Positions 32,580 through 41,997 of a DNA stretch of 43,273 nt are shown here, in pieces. The notes beneath the pieces were generated by a model. That model saw nothing but the letters and a program-made list of their open reading frames with translations, was not told where the DNA came from and made no database searches. This stretch comes from Gammaproteobacteria bacterium. Lineage in GTDB: Bacteria; Pseudomonadota; Gammaproteobacteria; Steroidobacterales; Steroidobacteraceae. Every line of letters starts with the position of its first letter. Within the stretch, counting starts at the first letter, position 1. The stretch is from positions 1 to 43,273 of the forward strand of contig VGVB01000021.1 of the NCBI GenBank assembly GCA_016882265.1, read 5' to 3'. The translations under genes and the position numbers were made by a program.

Positions 32580-33575
32580 TCACGCATCCGCCGGCTTGCG
32601 CCCGGCGGGACGGCGCCGCGGGGTCGCCTGCTCGCGGCGGCCCTCCTCGTCCCCGCTCACCTCGTCCGCGATTTCCTCTACGGCTGGCTCGGCTGCTGCG
32701 TTCGACTCGGCTGGTTCAGCCGCCCCGTCGGCCGGTGGCGCCGTGCTGGCCGTGGCCGCAGCGCGCGACCGCGCGGCCGGCCTGCGCCGCGCCGGTGCCG
32801 ACCGCCGCGGTGCGCGGGCCGGTGTCTTGCGCCGCGGCTGCTCGGCCTCGTCCAGTTCCACGAACTCGTCTTCACCGGCGGGCACCGCCGGGACCATCGC
32901 CTTGCCCTCGATCACCGCGTCCGCGGCTCCGGCCGCATAGAGCTGCACGGCCCGCATGGCGTCGTCATTGCCGGGGATCACGTAGTCGATGCCATCGGGG
33001 GAACAGTTGCTGTCCACGATCGCCACGACCGGGATACCGAGCTTGCGGGCCTCGCGCACCGCGATCTCCTCGTGGCCGACATCGACGACGAACAGCACGT
33101 CCGGCAGCGAGTTCATGTCCTTGATGCCGCCGAGGCTGCGGGACAGTTTATCCAGCTCCCGGCGCAGCGCCTGAGCCTCCTTCTTGCCGCGCCGTTCGAG
33201 CGCGCCGCCATCGCGCATCTCCTCCAGCTCCTGCAGGCGGCGCACCGACTGGCGAATCGTCTTGAAGTTAGTCAGCATGCCGCCGAGCCAGCGCTGGTTG
33301 ACGAACGGCATGCCGCAGCGCATGGCCTCGGCCTGGATCGCGTCGCGCGCGCCACGCTTGGTGCCGACGAACAGCACGCGCCCGCCGTCACCGACCACGC
33401 CCCTGACGAAGGCGAGCGCCTTGAGATACAGCGGCAGCGTCCTCTCGAGGTTGATGATGTGGATCTGATTGCGTTCGCCGAAGATGAACGGCGCCATCTT
33501 CGGGTTCCAGAAGCGGGTCTGGTGGCCGAAATGGACCCCCGCTTCCAGCATCTGTCGCATGGACACGCTGGCCAT
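32580..33575 (-). CDS. rpsB: 30S ribosomal protein S2 with long C-terminal tail
   Basis: 331 residues; E. coli S2 has 241. The conserved core is intact: [64 protein letters not shown] and [10 protein letters not shown]. From about residue 247 there is an 85-residue low-complexity tail, first basic ([19 protein letters not shown]), then Ala/Pro/Glu acidic, then basic again ([12 protein letters not shown]). The ATG has AAGGAG five bases upstream. A plausible promoter and structured leader precede it. Confidence 0.97.
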   Translation of the reverse strand: MASVSMRQMLEAGVHFGHQTRFWNPKMAPFIFGERNQIHIINLERTLPLYLKALAFVRGVVGDGGRVLFVGTKRGARDAIQAEAMRCGMPFVNQRWLGGMLTNFKTIRQSVRRLQELEEMRDGGALERRGKKEAQALRRELDKLSRSLGGIKDMNSLPDVLFVVDVGHEEIAVREARKLGIPVVAIVDSNCSPDGIDYVIPGNDDAMRAVQLYAAGAADAVIEGKAMVPAVPAGEDEFVELDEAEQPRRKTPARAPRRSAPARRRPAARSRAAATASTAPPADGAAEPAESNAAAEPAVEEIADEVSGDEEGRREQATPRRRPAGRKPADA

Positions 33576-33690
33576 GATCGCTCCTTGCCGGGTTCAGCCT
33601 CCGCCCATCCGCATGCGGCAACCGGATCTTCGAAATCCGGCACCCGGCCGCACGTGACGACAGGACGTGGGGATTTGGTTGAGAAAAAAC
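33576..33690 (-). promoter_or_regulatory. rpsB leader with hairpins (candidate S2 autoregulatory region)
   Basis: About 115 nt of predicted 5' UTR. It holds a CCGGAT-CTTCGAA-ATCCGG hairpin (33622-33640) and a CCGCATGCGG palindrome (33609-33618) just before the AAGGAG. In E. coli the rpsB-tsf message is repressed by S2 through its leader; whether this leader has the same fold would need a covariance model comparison. Confidence 0.45.
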
Positions 33691-33705
33691 GCCGCGCTTT
33701 ATACC
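33679..33705 (+). promoter_or_regulatory. Possible divergent promoter for map
   Basis: Plus strand: TTGAGA (33679-33684), 15-base spacer, TATACC (33700-33705). The spacer is short. The -10 shares bases with the rpsB -10 on the other strand, so the two promoters would exclude each other if both are real. Confidence 0.3.
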
Positions 33706-33726
33706 ATCTTTGCCCGGTCCGGACAA
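33698..33726 (-). promoter_or_regulatory. Promoter of the rpsB operon
   Basis: Minus strand: -35 TTGTCC (33721-33726), 17-base spacer, -10 TATAAA (33698-33703). The bases after the -10 (GCGCGGCG) form a GC-rich discriminator, a known trait of stringently controlled ribosomal promoters. Predicted transcription start near 33690-33691. Confidence 0.65.
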
Positions 33727-33751
33727 CGCCAGCCACGGGAGTCACCGGTCC

Positions 33752-34543
33752 ATGCTGATGGCCCGCCAGCCACAGGCCAGCATCAAGACGCCAGTCGAGC
33801 AGGAAGCCATGCGCGTGGCCGGACGGCTGGCGGCCGACGTGCTCGACCTGATCGGCCCGCAGGTCGTGCCCGGCATCACGACCGGCGAGCTCGACCGGAT
33901 CTGCCACGATTACATCGTCAACGTCCGGCAGGCGGTGCCGGCGCCACTCCACTATCGTGGCTTCCCGCGCTCGATCTGCACCTCGGTCAACCACGTCGTG
34001 TGCCACGGCATCCCGGGGCCGCGGGTGCTGCGCTCCGGCGACATCGTCAATGTCGACATCACCGTGATCCGCGACGGTTTCCACGGCGACTCGAGCCGCA
34101 TGTTCCTGGTCGGCGACTGCCCGGTGCAGGCCCGGCGGCTGTGCCGCATCGCCCACGAAGCCCTGTGGCGCGGCATCGGCGTGGTCGCGCCGGGCCGCAC
34201 GCTCGGCGACATCGGCCATGCGATCCAGCAGCACGTCGAGGCGGAGGGCTACTCGGTGGTGCAGGAATACTGCGGCCACGGCATCGGGCGCGCCTTCCAC
34301 GAGGACCCGCAGGTGCTGCACTACGGCACGCCCGGCACCGGCCTGATGCTCGAGCCGGGCATGACCTTCACGATCGAGCCGATGGTCAATGCCGGGCAGC
34401 GCCACGTCAAGCTGCTGGGTGACGGCTGGACCGTCGTCACCCGCGACCATTCGCTGTCCGCGCAGTGGGAACACACAGTGCTGGTGACCGCGGACGGCGT
34501 CGAGGTACTGACGCTCGGCGCCGCCGAGCGGGTCCGGTCCTGA
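33752..34543 (+). CDS. map: Methionine aminopeptidase, type I
   Basis: Removes the initiator Met from new proteins. 263 residues from the ATG at 33752, with GGGAG 10 bases upstream; the open frame starts at 33710 but the first 14 codons lie before this ribosome binding site. Metal ligands are in VNVDITVIRDGFHGDSSR (two Asp), CGHGIGRAFHE (His), FTIEPMV (Glu) and SAQWEHTVLVT (Glu). Divergent from rpsB, the common gammaproteobacterial arrangement, and followed by glnD after 15 bases. Confidence 0.97.
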   Translation: MLMARQPQASIKTPVEQEAMRVAGRLAADVLDLIGPQVVPGITTGELDRICHDYIVNVRQAVPAPLHYRGFPRSICTSVNHVVCHGIPGPRVLRSGDIVNVDITVIRDGFHGDSSRMFLVGDCPVQARRLCRIAHEALWRGIGVVAPGRTLGDIGHAIQQHVEAEGYSVVQEYCGHGIGRAFHEDPQVLHYGTPGTGLMLEPGMTFTIEPMVNAGQRHVKLLGDGWTVVTRDHSLSAQWEHTVLVTADGVEVLTLGAAERVRS

Positions 34544-34558
34544 GCCGCGGGCCGGGCC

Positions 34559-37264
34559 GTGCACACGCCCACGACTGAGGTCGCCGGCGCACCGGTGGGC
34601 GCCGCGCCGCCGGAAACCTGGGAGTTCCTCCGGGCACTGCCGGCGCGCCTCGCCGCGTCCGGCGACCCGCTGCCGGACTTCCGCGCGGCGCGCCAGCACG
34701 GCGATGCCGAACTCGCCCGGCGCTTCGAGGCCGGCGAGGCCGTCGAGATCCTGGTCCACGACCGGGCCCGGCTGGTGGATGCGCTGCTGGTGCAGGCCTG
34801 GGAACGGCAGGCCGGCGCGGATACTGCCGAACTCGCCCTGGTCGCGGTCGGCGGCTACGGTCGCGGCGAGCTGCTGCCCTGCTCCGACATCGACGTCATG
34901 GTGCTGCTGCCGCAGGGCAACCAGCAGTGCTGGACCGGTGCGCTCGAGCGTTTCTTCGCGTTCCTGTGGGACCTCGGGCTCGAGATCGGGCATAGCGTGC
35001 GCACGATCGACGACTGCCAGCGCGAGGCGCTGGCCGACGTCAGCGTCGCGACCACGCTGATCGAGGCGCGCCTGCTGGCCGGTCCGGCGCGGCTGTTGGC
35101 CGGGATGCGCGCGGCGCTGGCGCCGGACCGCCTGTGGTCGTCGCGCGACTTCTTCGACGCCAAGGTCCGCGAGCAGACCGAGCGTCACCACCGCTACCAC
35201 GACACGGCCTATAACCTGGAGCCGAACGTCAAGCAGAGTCCCGGCGGCCTGCGCGACATCCAGACCATCGCCTGGGTCGCGAAGCGCCATTTCGGCGCCG
35301 GCAACCTGCAGGAGCTCGCTGACCACGGCTTCCTGACGCCGCGCGAGCTGGCCCAGCTCTCGGCGGCGCAGGCGCACCTGTGGCGGATCCGCTTCGCGCT
35401 GCACCTGATCACGCAGCGCCGCGAGGACCGCCTGCTGTTCGACCACCAGCTCCGGCTGGCGCGCATGTTCGGCTACGAGGACGCCACCTACACGCTGGCG
35501 GTCGAGCAGTTCATGCAGCGTTACTACCGCACCGTGATGACGGTGGCGTGGCTCAATGAGCTGCTGCTGCAGCTCTTCCGCGAGGAGATCCTCGCCGACC
35601 GCGACGCCCCGGCGGTGCCGCTGTCGCCGTCGTTCCAGGAACGCGATGAGTACCTCGAGGTGACCTCGCCCGAGGTGTTCGTGCGCAATCCCGGGGCGCT
35701 GCTCGAACTGTTCGTCGTGCTGCAGCAGAATCCGCGGCTGCGCGGCGTGCGCGCCAACACGCTGCGGCTGGTGACCGAGAACCTGTGGCTGATCGACGAG
35801 GAGTTCCGCCAGCACCCGCGCAACCATCGCCTGTTCCTCGAGATCCTGCGCGCGCCGGCCGGCGTCACCCACGAGCTGCGCCGGATGAACCTGTACGGCG
35901 TGCTCGGCCGTTACATTCCGGCCTTCGGCCGCATCGTCGGGCGGATGCAGTACGACCTGTTTCACGCGTACACGGTGGACGCGCACACCCTGTTCGTGGT
36001 CAGCAATCTGCGGCGCTTCGCGCTCGAGCGTTACGACCACGAATTCCCGCGCCTCGCGCAGATCTTCCGCGCCCTGCCCCGACCCGAGCTGGCCTACCTC
36101 GCGGCGCTCTTCCACGACCTCGCCAAGGGCCGCGGCGGCGATCACTCCGAGCTCGGCGCCGTCGACGCGGAGGCGTTCTGCCTCGAGCAGGGCCTGTCTC
36201 CGTACGATGGCCGGCTGGTCGCCTGGCTGGTCCGGCACCACCTCGCGCTGTCGGTCACGGCGCAGAAGAAGGACATCGCCGACCCGCAGGTGGTCAATGC
36301 CTTCGCGCGTCTGGTCGGCGACCAGACGCATCTCGATTACCTGTACGTGCTGACCGTCGCCGACGTGCGCGGCACCAACCCGAAGCTGTGGAACTCGTGG
36401 AAGGCTTCGCTGTTCGATGAATTTCACGAGCGCGTCCGGCAGGCCCTGCGCCGCGGCCTCGAGAGCCCGATCGACCGCGAGCAGCTCATCGCCGAGACGC
36501 AGTCGCAGGCCCGCGAGCTGCTGGCGGCCGAGCGCGTCGCGGCGGCAGCGATCGACCGGGTCTGGGCCGGGCTGACCGACGACTATTTCCTGTGCTACTC
36601 GGCGGCCGAGGTCGCCTGGCACACGGCCCGGCTCGGGGCCCGTGATCCGGCCGACCCGAGCCCGCTGGTCGCGGTCGCCGACCAGCCGGGGCACGGCGGC
36701 GCGACGGTGATCCTGGTCCACACCCGCGGCCGGCGCCACAGCTTTGCCCGCACGACCGCGGCGCTCGACCAGCTCGGCCTGAGCATCGTCGACGCGCGGA
36801 TCACGCCGACTGCCGACGGCGCGAGCCTCGACAGCTACCTGGTGCTCGAGGATACGGGACTGCCGATCTGCGACCGCCAGCGCATGGCCGGCATCGAGCG
36901 GCTGCTGCGCCAGGCGCTGGCCGTGGCGAGCAGCGACGCACCGGCGGTCGCGCGGCGTGTCCCGCGGCAGGTGCGGATGTTCACGACCCCGACCCAGGTG
37001 GCCTTCAGCGCCGACGCCGCCAACCGGCGCACGATCCTCGAGCTGGTCGCCGGCGACCGGCCCGGGCTGCTGTCCGAGGTCGGCAAGGTACTGTGGGACC
37101 AGCGCGTCGAACTGCGCGGCGCGAAGATCATGACCGTCGGCGAGCGCGCCGAGGACGTGTTCTACGTGACAGACGAGGGCGGCGGGCCGCTGGAGGCGCC
37201 GCGCCAGCAAGCCCTGGCCGAGTCGCTGACGCGGGCGCTCGACGCGCGCGACGCCGCCGCCTGA
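34559..37264 (+). CDS. glnD: Bifunctional uridylyltransferase/uridylyl-removing enzyme GlnD
   Basis: Senses glutamine and modifies PII proteins. 901 residues. Nucleotidyltransferase domain with VGGYGRGELLPCSDIDVMVL (from residue 97, active-site DID), PII-uridylyl linker region with NLEPNVKQSPGGLRDIQ, HD hydrolase domain with FHDLAKGRGGDHSELG (His at about 519), then two ACT domains at about 712-790 and 823-895 (LVAGDRPGLLSEVGKVLW). Start codon GTG at 34559, with a weak ribosome binding site, so coupling to map is likely. Length and domain order match E. coli GlnD (890). Confidence 0.97.
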   Translation: MHTPTTEVAGAPVGAAPPETWEFLRALPARLAASGDPLPDFRAARQHGDAELARRFEAGEAVEILVHDRARLVDALLVQAWERQAGADTAELALVAVGGYGRGELLPCSDIDVMVLLPQGNQQCWTGALERFFAFLWDLGLEIGHSVRTIDDCQREALADVSVATTLIEARLLAGPARLLAGMRAALAPDRLWSSRDFFDAKVREQTERHHRYHDTAYNLEPNVKQSPGGLRDIQTIAWVAKRHFGAGNLQELADHGFLTPRELAQLSAAQAHLWRIRFALHLITQRREDRLLFDHQLRLARMFGYEDATYTLAVEQFMQRYYRTVMTVAWLNELLLQLFREEILADRDAPAVPLSPSFQERDEYLEVTSPEVFVRNPGALLELFVVLQQNPRLRGVRANTLRLVTENLWLIDEEFRQHPRNHRLFLEILRAPAGVTHELRRMNLYGVLGRYIPAFGRIVGRMQYDLFHAYTVDAHTLFVVSNLRRFALERYDHEFPRLAQIFRALPRPELAYLAALFHDLAKGRGGDHSELGAVDAEAFCLEQGLSPYDGRLVAWLVRHHLALSVTAQKKDIADPQVVNAFARLVGDQTHLDYLYVLTVADVRGTNPKLWNSWKASLFDEFHERVRQALRRGLESPIDREQLIAETQSQARELLAAERVAAAAIDRVWAGLTDDYFLCYSAAEVAWHTARLGARDPADPSPLVAVADQPGHGGATVILVHTRGRRHSFARTTAALDQLGLSIVDARITPTADGASLDSYLVLEDTGLPICDRQRMAGIERLLRQALAVASSDAPAVARRVPRQVRMFTTPTQVAFSADAANRRTILELVAGDRPGLLSEVGKVLWDQRVELRGAKIMTVGERAEDVFYVTDEGGGPLEAPRQQALAESLTRALDARDAAA

Positions 37265-37276
37265 ACCGGAGCAGCC

Positions 37277-38095
<819 letters not shown>

Positions 38096-38109
38096 CGCAG
38101 CACCCCCGT

Positions 38110-38313
38110 CGCGCGGGCGGCTTCTGGCCGGGATCCCGCGCCGCCCACGCGCGCAACGGCTGCGGCCGGCTACCAGCCCCACTCCGCGCGGGCGAGGCGG
38201 GCGTGGCGCCGCGAGCGAGCGCGTAATTTCGGGCGCGCGCGAGCGAGCGGTTGCCGCGACCACCTCGCCCAGCGCGGCGGGGCGCGGGATCCCGGCCAGA
38301 AGCCGCCCACGCG
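38110..38313. repeat. Nested inverted-repeat element between dapD and pstB
   Basis: Outer arms of 33 bases (38110-38142 and 38281-38313) match as reverse complements at 32 of 33 positions; the core reads GGGCGGCTTCTGGCCGGGAT. A second pair lies inside: CCGCGCGGGCGAGG (38184-38197) with CCTCGCCCAGCGCGG (38263-38277), one bulged base. A weaker pair CGCGCAACGG / GGTTGCCGCG lies at 38150-38159 / 38249-38258. Near the centre CGAGCGAGCG is repeated directly (38212-38221 and 38240-38249), flanking a short TAATTTC. The element fills nearly all of the 232 bases between convergent dapD and pstB. It may be a REP-doublet type repeat, a bidirectional terminator, or a structured RNA. No open frame of note. 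Confidence 0.85.
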
Positions 38314-38327
38314 TGAGGCGAGAGTGG

Positions 38328-39137
38328 TCAGCCGAAGCGGCCGGTCAGGTAGTCCTCGGTCAGGCGGTGGCGCGGGTTGGTGAAAATCCGCTCGGTCGGC
38401 CCGACCTCGATCAGGTCGCCAAGGTGAAAGTAGGCCGTGCGCTGCGACACGCGCGCGGCCTGCTGCATCGAGTGCGTGACGATGCAGATCGTGAAGTTCT
38501 GGCGCAGCTCGTCGATCAGGTCCTCGATGCGCGCGGTCGCGATCGGGTCGAGCGCCGAGCACGGCTCGTCCATCAGGATCACCTCCGGGCTCACCGCGAT
38601 CGTACGCGCGATACACAACCGCTGCTGCTGGCCGCCCGACAGCGCCGTGCCGGGCTGGTTGAGCCGGTCCTTGACCTCATCCCACAGACCGGCCCGCTGC
38701 AGACTGGTCTGCACGATCTCGTCGAGTTCCGCGCGGCCGGCGGCCAGCCCGTGAATGCGCGGGCCGTACGCCACGTTCTCGTAGACCGACTTCGGGAACG
38801 GATTCGGCTTCTGGAACACCATGCCAACGCGCGCGCGCAACTGCACGACGTCCTGCTGGCGGTCATAGATGTCCTGGCCGTCGAGCGTGATCGTGCCGGT
38901 CACGACGGCGCCCGGAATCGTATCGTTGAGCCGGTTCAGGCAGCGCAGCAGCGTGCTCTTGCCACAGCCCGACGGGCCGATCATCGCGATGACCTCATGG
39001 TGGGCGATGTCCAGACTGACGTCGCGGATCGCCGGCTTGTCGCCATAGCGCACGTTGACGCCGCGGCAGCAGATCACCGGGTCCGGCACTGTGATGTCGC
39101 CGACCGTCTGGCGCTGCTGCTGTCGTTCCAGATCCAT
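38328..39137 (-). CDS. pstB: Phosphate ABC transporter ATP-binding protein PstB
   Basis: ATPase of the high-affinity phosphate importer. 269 residues from the ATG at 39135-39137, with GGGAG about 9 bases upstream and 23 bases after pstA; the longer frame to 39290 runs into pstA. Walker [13 protein letters not shown]-loop [15 protein letters not shown] (a PstB hallmark), signature LSGGQQQRL, Walker [12 protein letters not shown] and the switch His in VTHSMQQA. Last gene of pstC-pstA-pstB; no phoU follows. Confidence 0.97.
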   Translation of the reverse strand: MDLERQQQRQTVGDITVPDPVICCRGVNVRYGDKPAIRDVSLDIAHHEVIAMIGPSGCGKSTLLRCLNRLNDTIPGAVVTGTITLDGQDIYDRQQDVVQLRARVGMVFQKPNPFPKSVYENVAYGPRIHGLAAGRAELDEIVQTSLQRAGLWDEVKDRLNQPGTALSGGQQQRLCIARTIAVSPEVILMDEPCSALDPIATARIEDLIDELRQNFTICIVTHSMQQAARVSQRTAYFHLGDLIEVGPTERIFTNPRHRLTEDYLTGRFG

Positions 39138-39160
39138 CCGTTCTGCTCCCGACACCGGCG

Positions 39161-40441
39161 TCACCAGCGCCGCTCGAATTTCTGCCGCAGGATCACCGCC
39201 GCCGCGTTCATCAGCAGCAGGAACACCAGCAGCACGATGATCGCGCCGGAGGTGCGTTCGAGAAAGGCCGGCTCCGGGCTGTCCGCCCACAGGAAGACCT
39301 GTACCGGCAGCACGGTCGCCGGACTGAGCGCGCCGGCCGGCACGTCGGCGATGAACGCCACCATGCCGATCATCAGGAGCGGCGCCGACTCGCCGAGCGC
39401 GCGGGCCATGCCGATGATCGCGCCGGTCAGCATTCCGGGCAGCGCCAGCGGCAGCACATGGTGCGCGACCATCTGCAACGGCGAGGCCCCCATGCCGAGC
39501 GCCGCCTCGCGGATCGACGGCGGGACCGCGCGGATCGCCGCGCGGCTGGCGATGATGATCGTCGGCAGGGTCATCAGCGTCAGCACCAGCCCGCCGGCCA
39601 GTGGCGCCGAGCGCGGCACGCCGAAGAACTGGATGAACACGGCAAGTCCGAGCAGCCCGAACACGATCGACGGCACCGCCGCGAGGTTGTTGATGTTGAC
39701 CTCGATCAGGTCAGTCAGCCGGTTGCGCGGCGCGAACTCCTCGAGGTATACGGCTGCCGCGACGCCGATCGGGAAGGACAGCAGCAGCGTGACCAGCAGG
39801 GTCAGGAACGAGCCGACCAGCGCGCCGCGGATTCCGGCCTGCTCCGGCTCGCGCGAATCCCCCGCGGTGAAGAACTCGCGATTGAACTGGCGGTGGATTC
39901 GTTGCCGCCGGTCGAGTTCGTCGAGCCAGGCGAGCTGCCGGTCGCTGATGATCCGCTCGGCCTCCGGTGCGTGCCGGTCGCTCCGGCCCTTGCGCAATTG
40001 GTCCACGTCGTCGGCCGCCAGCAGCGCGATCGCGGCCGTCGTACCGCTGAGACCGGGCTCCGCAGCCACGCGGTCGCGCAGCTCGTAGCCGGCGCCGTCG
40101 CTGATCAGGCCGTAGAGCTGGCGCAGGTCCTGCCGGCCCTCGACCTCCGGGAACTGCTGCCGCAGCGCCGCCCGTACCAGCGCGGTGAAATCCCCGGCCC
40201 GGACCGCCTCCGGCACGAACTGTATGTCGAGCGTGATGCGCGTCTGCCAGAACACCGAATACCCGGTGCTGACAATCGAGACGAACAGGCCGCCGACCGC
40301 GAGCACGCCCGCCAGCACGGCGCCGAGTCCGCAGGCCCGGAAACGCCGCTCGGCCCGGTACCGCCGCCGCAGGCTGCGCCCGACCCGCTCGCGCACGCGT
40401 TGCTGACTCGCGGCCACCGTCTGCAGTTCCGGCCTATTCAT
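39161..40441 (-). CDS. pstA: Phosphate ABC transporter permease PstA (extended form)
   Basis: 426 residues, about 130 more than E. coli PstA. First transmembrane helix at about 37-58, then a soluble, probably periplasmic segment from about 60 to 205 (the DUF3333-type N-terminal extension known in some PstA proteins), then five hydrophobic helices with the permease EAA-type loop [16 protein letters not shown]. Overlaps the pstC 3' end by 8 bases. Ends 23 bases before pstB. Confidence 0.94.
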   Translation of the reverse strand: MNRPELQTVAASQQRVRERVGRSLRRRYRAERRFRACGLGAVLAGVLAVGGLFVSIVSTGYSVFWQTRITLDIQFVPEAVRAGDFTALVRAALRQQFPEVEGRQDLRQLYGLISDGAGYELRDRVAAEPGLSGTTAAIALLAADDVDQLRKGRSDRHAPEAERIISDRQLAWLDELDRRQRIHRQFNREFFTAGDSREPEQAGIRGALVGSFLTLLVTLLLSFPIGVAAAVYLEEFAPRNRLTDLIEVNINNLAAVPSIVFGLLGLAVFIQFFGVPRSAPLAGGLVLTLMTLPTIIIASRAAIRAVPPSIREAALGMGASPLQMVAHHVLPLALPGMLTGAIIGMARALGESAPLLMIGMVAFIADVPAGALSPATVLPVQVFLWADSPEPAFLERTSGAIIVLLVFLLLMNAAAVILRQKFERRW

Positions 40442-41822
40442 ACTGCTCCCGGTAGCGGCGCACGACCTGCAGCGCGACGATGTTCAAGGCCAGCGTCACC
40501 AGGAACAGCACGAGGCCGAGTGCAAACGCGGCCAGGGTCTTCGGGCTGTCGAACTCCTGGTCGCCGACCAGCAGCGTGACGATCTGTACGGTCACGGTGG
40601 TCACCGCCTCGAGCGGGTTCGCGGTCAGGTTCGCCGACAGGCCGGCGGCCATCACGACGATCATCGTCTCGCCGACCGCGCGCGAGATCGCCAGCAGCAC
40701 GCCGCCGACGATGCCGGGCAGTGCCGCGCGCAGCACGACGCGCCGGATCGTCTCCGAACGGGTCGCACCGAGGCCGTAGGAACCATCACGCAGCGACTGC
40801 GGCACGGCGGTGATCATGTCGTCGGCCAGCGAAGATACGAACGGGATGATCATGATGCCCATGACCAGGCCGGCAGCCAGCGCGCTCTCGGCCGCCACCT
40901 CGAGCCCCAGCCGCTCGCCGGTCAGGCGCAGCAGCGGCGCCACGGTCAGCGCGGCGAAAAACCCGTAGACCACGGTCGGGATGCCGGCCAGCACTTCCAG
41001 CACCGGCTTGGCCAGCGTGCGGAACCGGCGGCTCGCGTACTCGGCCAGGTAGATCGCGGCGAACAGCCCGACCGGCACCGCGATCAGCATCGCGATCGCC
41101 GAGATCAGCAGCGTGCCGGCGAACAGCGGCACGGCGCCGAACGCGCCGGACGAGCCGACCTGATCGGCGCGGATCGCGAGCTGCGGACTCCACTGCGTGC
41201 CGAACACGAACTCGCTGACCGGCACCAGACGGAAGAACTGAATCGACTCCCATAATACCGACAGCACGATGCCGATCGTGGTCAGGATCGCGATCAGGGA
41301 ACAGCCGAGCAGCACCCGCTCGGCGATGCGCTCGACGTGGTTGCGCGCCGGCAGTCGCGGGGTGATGCGCCGCCACGCCAGCCAGCCACCGGCCAGCGCG
41401 ACCGCCAGCGTCAGCCCGCTGGCGCCCAGGTGACCGAGCGCATCGAGGCGGCGCCAGCGCTGTGCCGCCGCCGCAACCGCCGGCGTCACGGACTCCGCGG
41501 CGACGTTGCCAGCCACCAGGTTGCGGACATCGTTCAGCACCAGCGACAGCTCGCCCGGCGGCAGCGCCCGGGTCCCGGCCGGCATCTCGTCCACGACCAG
41601 GGCCGTGAGGATGCGATCGTCGAGCAACTGCCAGCCAGCCACCACGACCAGCGCCGGCAGGCCGCACCAGACGGCAGTCAGCAGACCGTAGTAGGCAGGG
41701 AGCGAGTGCAGGTCCCGCCGGCGCCGCGGTCCGCCGACAAGCTGCAACGCGCGCCCGCGCCCGAGCTGGTAGGCGACAGCCGACAGCGCCAGCAGCACCA
41801 GAATCAGTGTCGAGGTCTGCAT
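40434..41822 (-). CDS. pstC: Phosphate ABC transporter permease PstC (extended form)
   Basis: 462 residues, about 140 more than E. coli PstC. Two hydrophobic helices (about 4-20 and 45-66) frame the N-terminal part, followed by a soluble segment at about 70-130 (RALPPGELSLVLNDVRNLVA) before the permease core. The core has SEFVFGTQWSPQ, a PstC signature, and the EAA-type loop SLRDGSYGLGATRSETI. GGGAG lies four bases before the ATG. First gene of the operon, divergent from dapE; no pstS in the window. Confidence 0.94.
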   Translation of the reverse strand: MQTSTLILVLLALSAVAYQLGRGRALQLVGGPRRRRDLHSLPAYYGLLTAVWCGLPALVVVAGWQLLDDRILTALVVDEMPAGTRALPPGELSLVLNDVRNLVAGNVAAESVTPAVAAAAQRWRRLDALGHLGASGLTLAVALAGGWLAWRRITPRLPARNHVERIAERVLLGCSLIAILTTIGIVLSVLWESIQFFRLVPVSEFVFGTQWSPQLAIRADQVGSSGAFGAVPLFAGTLLISAIAMLIAVPVGLFAAIYLAEYASRRFRTLAKPVLEVLAGIPTVVYGFFAALTVAPLLRLTGERLGLEVAAESALAAGLVMGIMIIPFVSSLADDMITAVPQSLRDGSYGLGATRSETIRRVVLRAALPGIVGGVLLAISRAVGETMIVVMAAGLSANLTANPLEAVTTVTVQIVTLLVGDQEFDSPKTLAAFALGLVLFLVTLALNIVALQVVRRYREQYE

Positions 41823-41850
41823 CGGTCTCCCGCGGCTTCTGGGTACCGCA

Positions 41851-41865
41851 CCCCGGAGACCGGGG
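41851..41865. other. Short perfect hairpin in the pstC leader
   Basis: CCCCGG-AGA-CCGGGG is a 6-bp GC stem with a 3-base loop, 29 bases before the pstC ATG on the minus strand. No T-tract follows. It could slow translation initiation or be incidental. Confidence 0.4.
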
Positions 41866-41881
41866 CGCAGGCATCCGGTAA

Positions 41882-41915
41882 CTTCTACACCGGGCTCATT
41901 GCGGAATTGTTACAG
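41882..41915 (-). promoter_or_regulatory. Candidate Pho box and -10 for pstCAB
   Basis: Minus strand 41915 to 41898 reads CTGTAACAATTCCGCAAT. Read as two 7-mers around a 4-base AT spacer (CTGTAAC-AATT-CCGCAAT) it matches the PhoB consensus CTGTCAT-N4-CTGTCAT at 5/7 and 4/7. Ten bases downstream lies TAGAAG (41882-41887), 4/6 of a -10, the spacing usual in PhoB-activated promoters, where the second half-site takes the place of the -35. Confidence 0.4.
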
Positions 41916-41923
41916 GATCGGGC

Positions 41924-41952
41924 TTGCTGCGCCGCGGTGACATCCGTATAAA
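41924..41952 (+). promoter_or_regulatory. Promoter of dapE
   Basis: TTGCTG (41924-41929), 17-base spacer, TATAAA (41947-41952), then GGCCGCC. The -10 is strong, the -35 matches only TTG. Predicted start near 41959, about 40 bases before the dapE ATG. Confidence 0.5.
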
Positions 41953-41997
41953 GGCCGCCGTTGGCCACGGCCGACCCGCTCTGGAGGTTTCGACACG

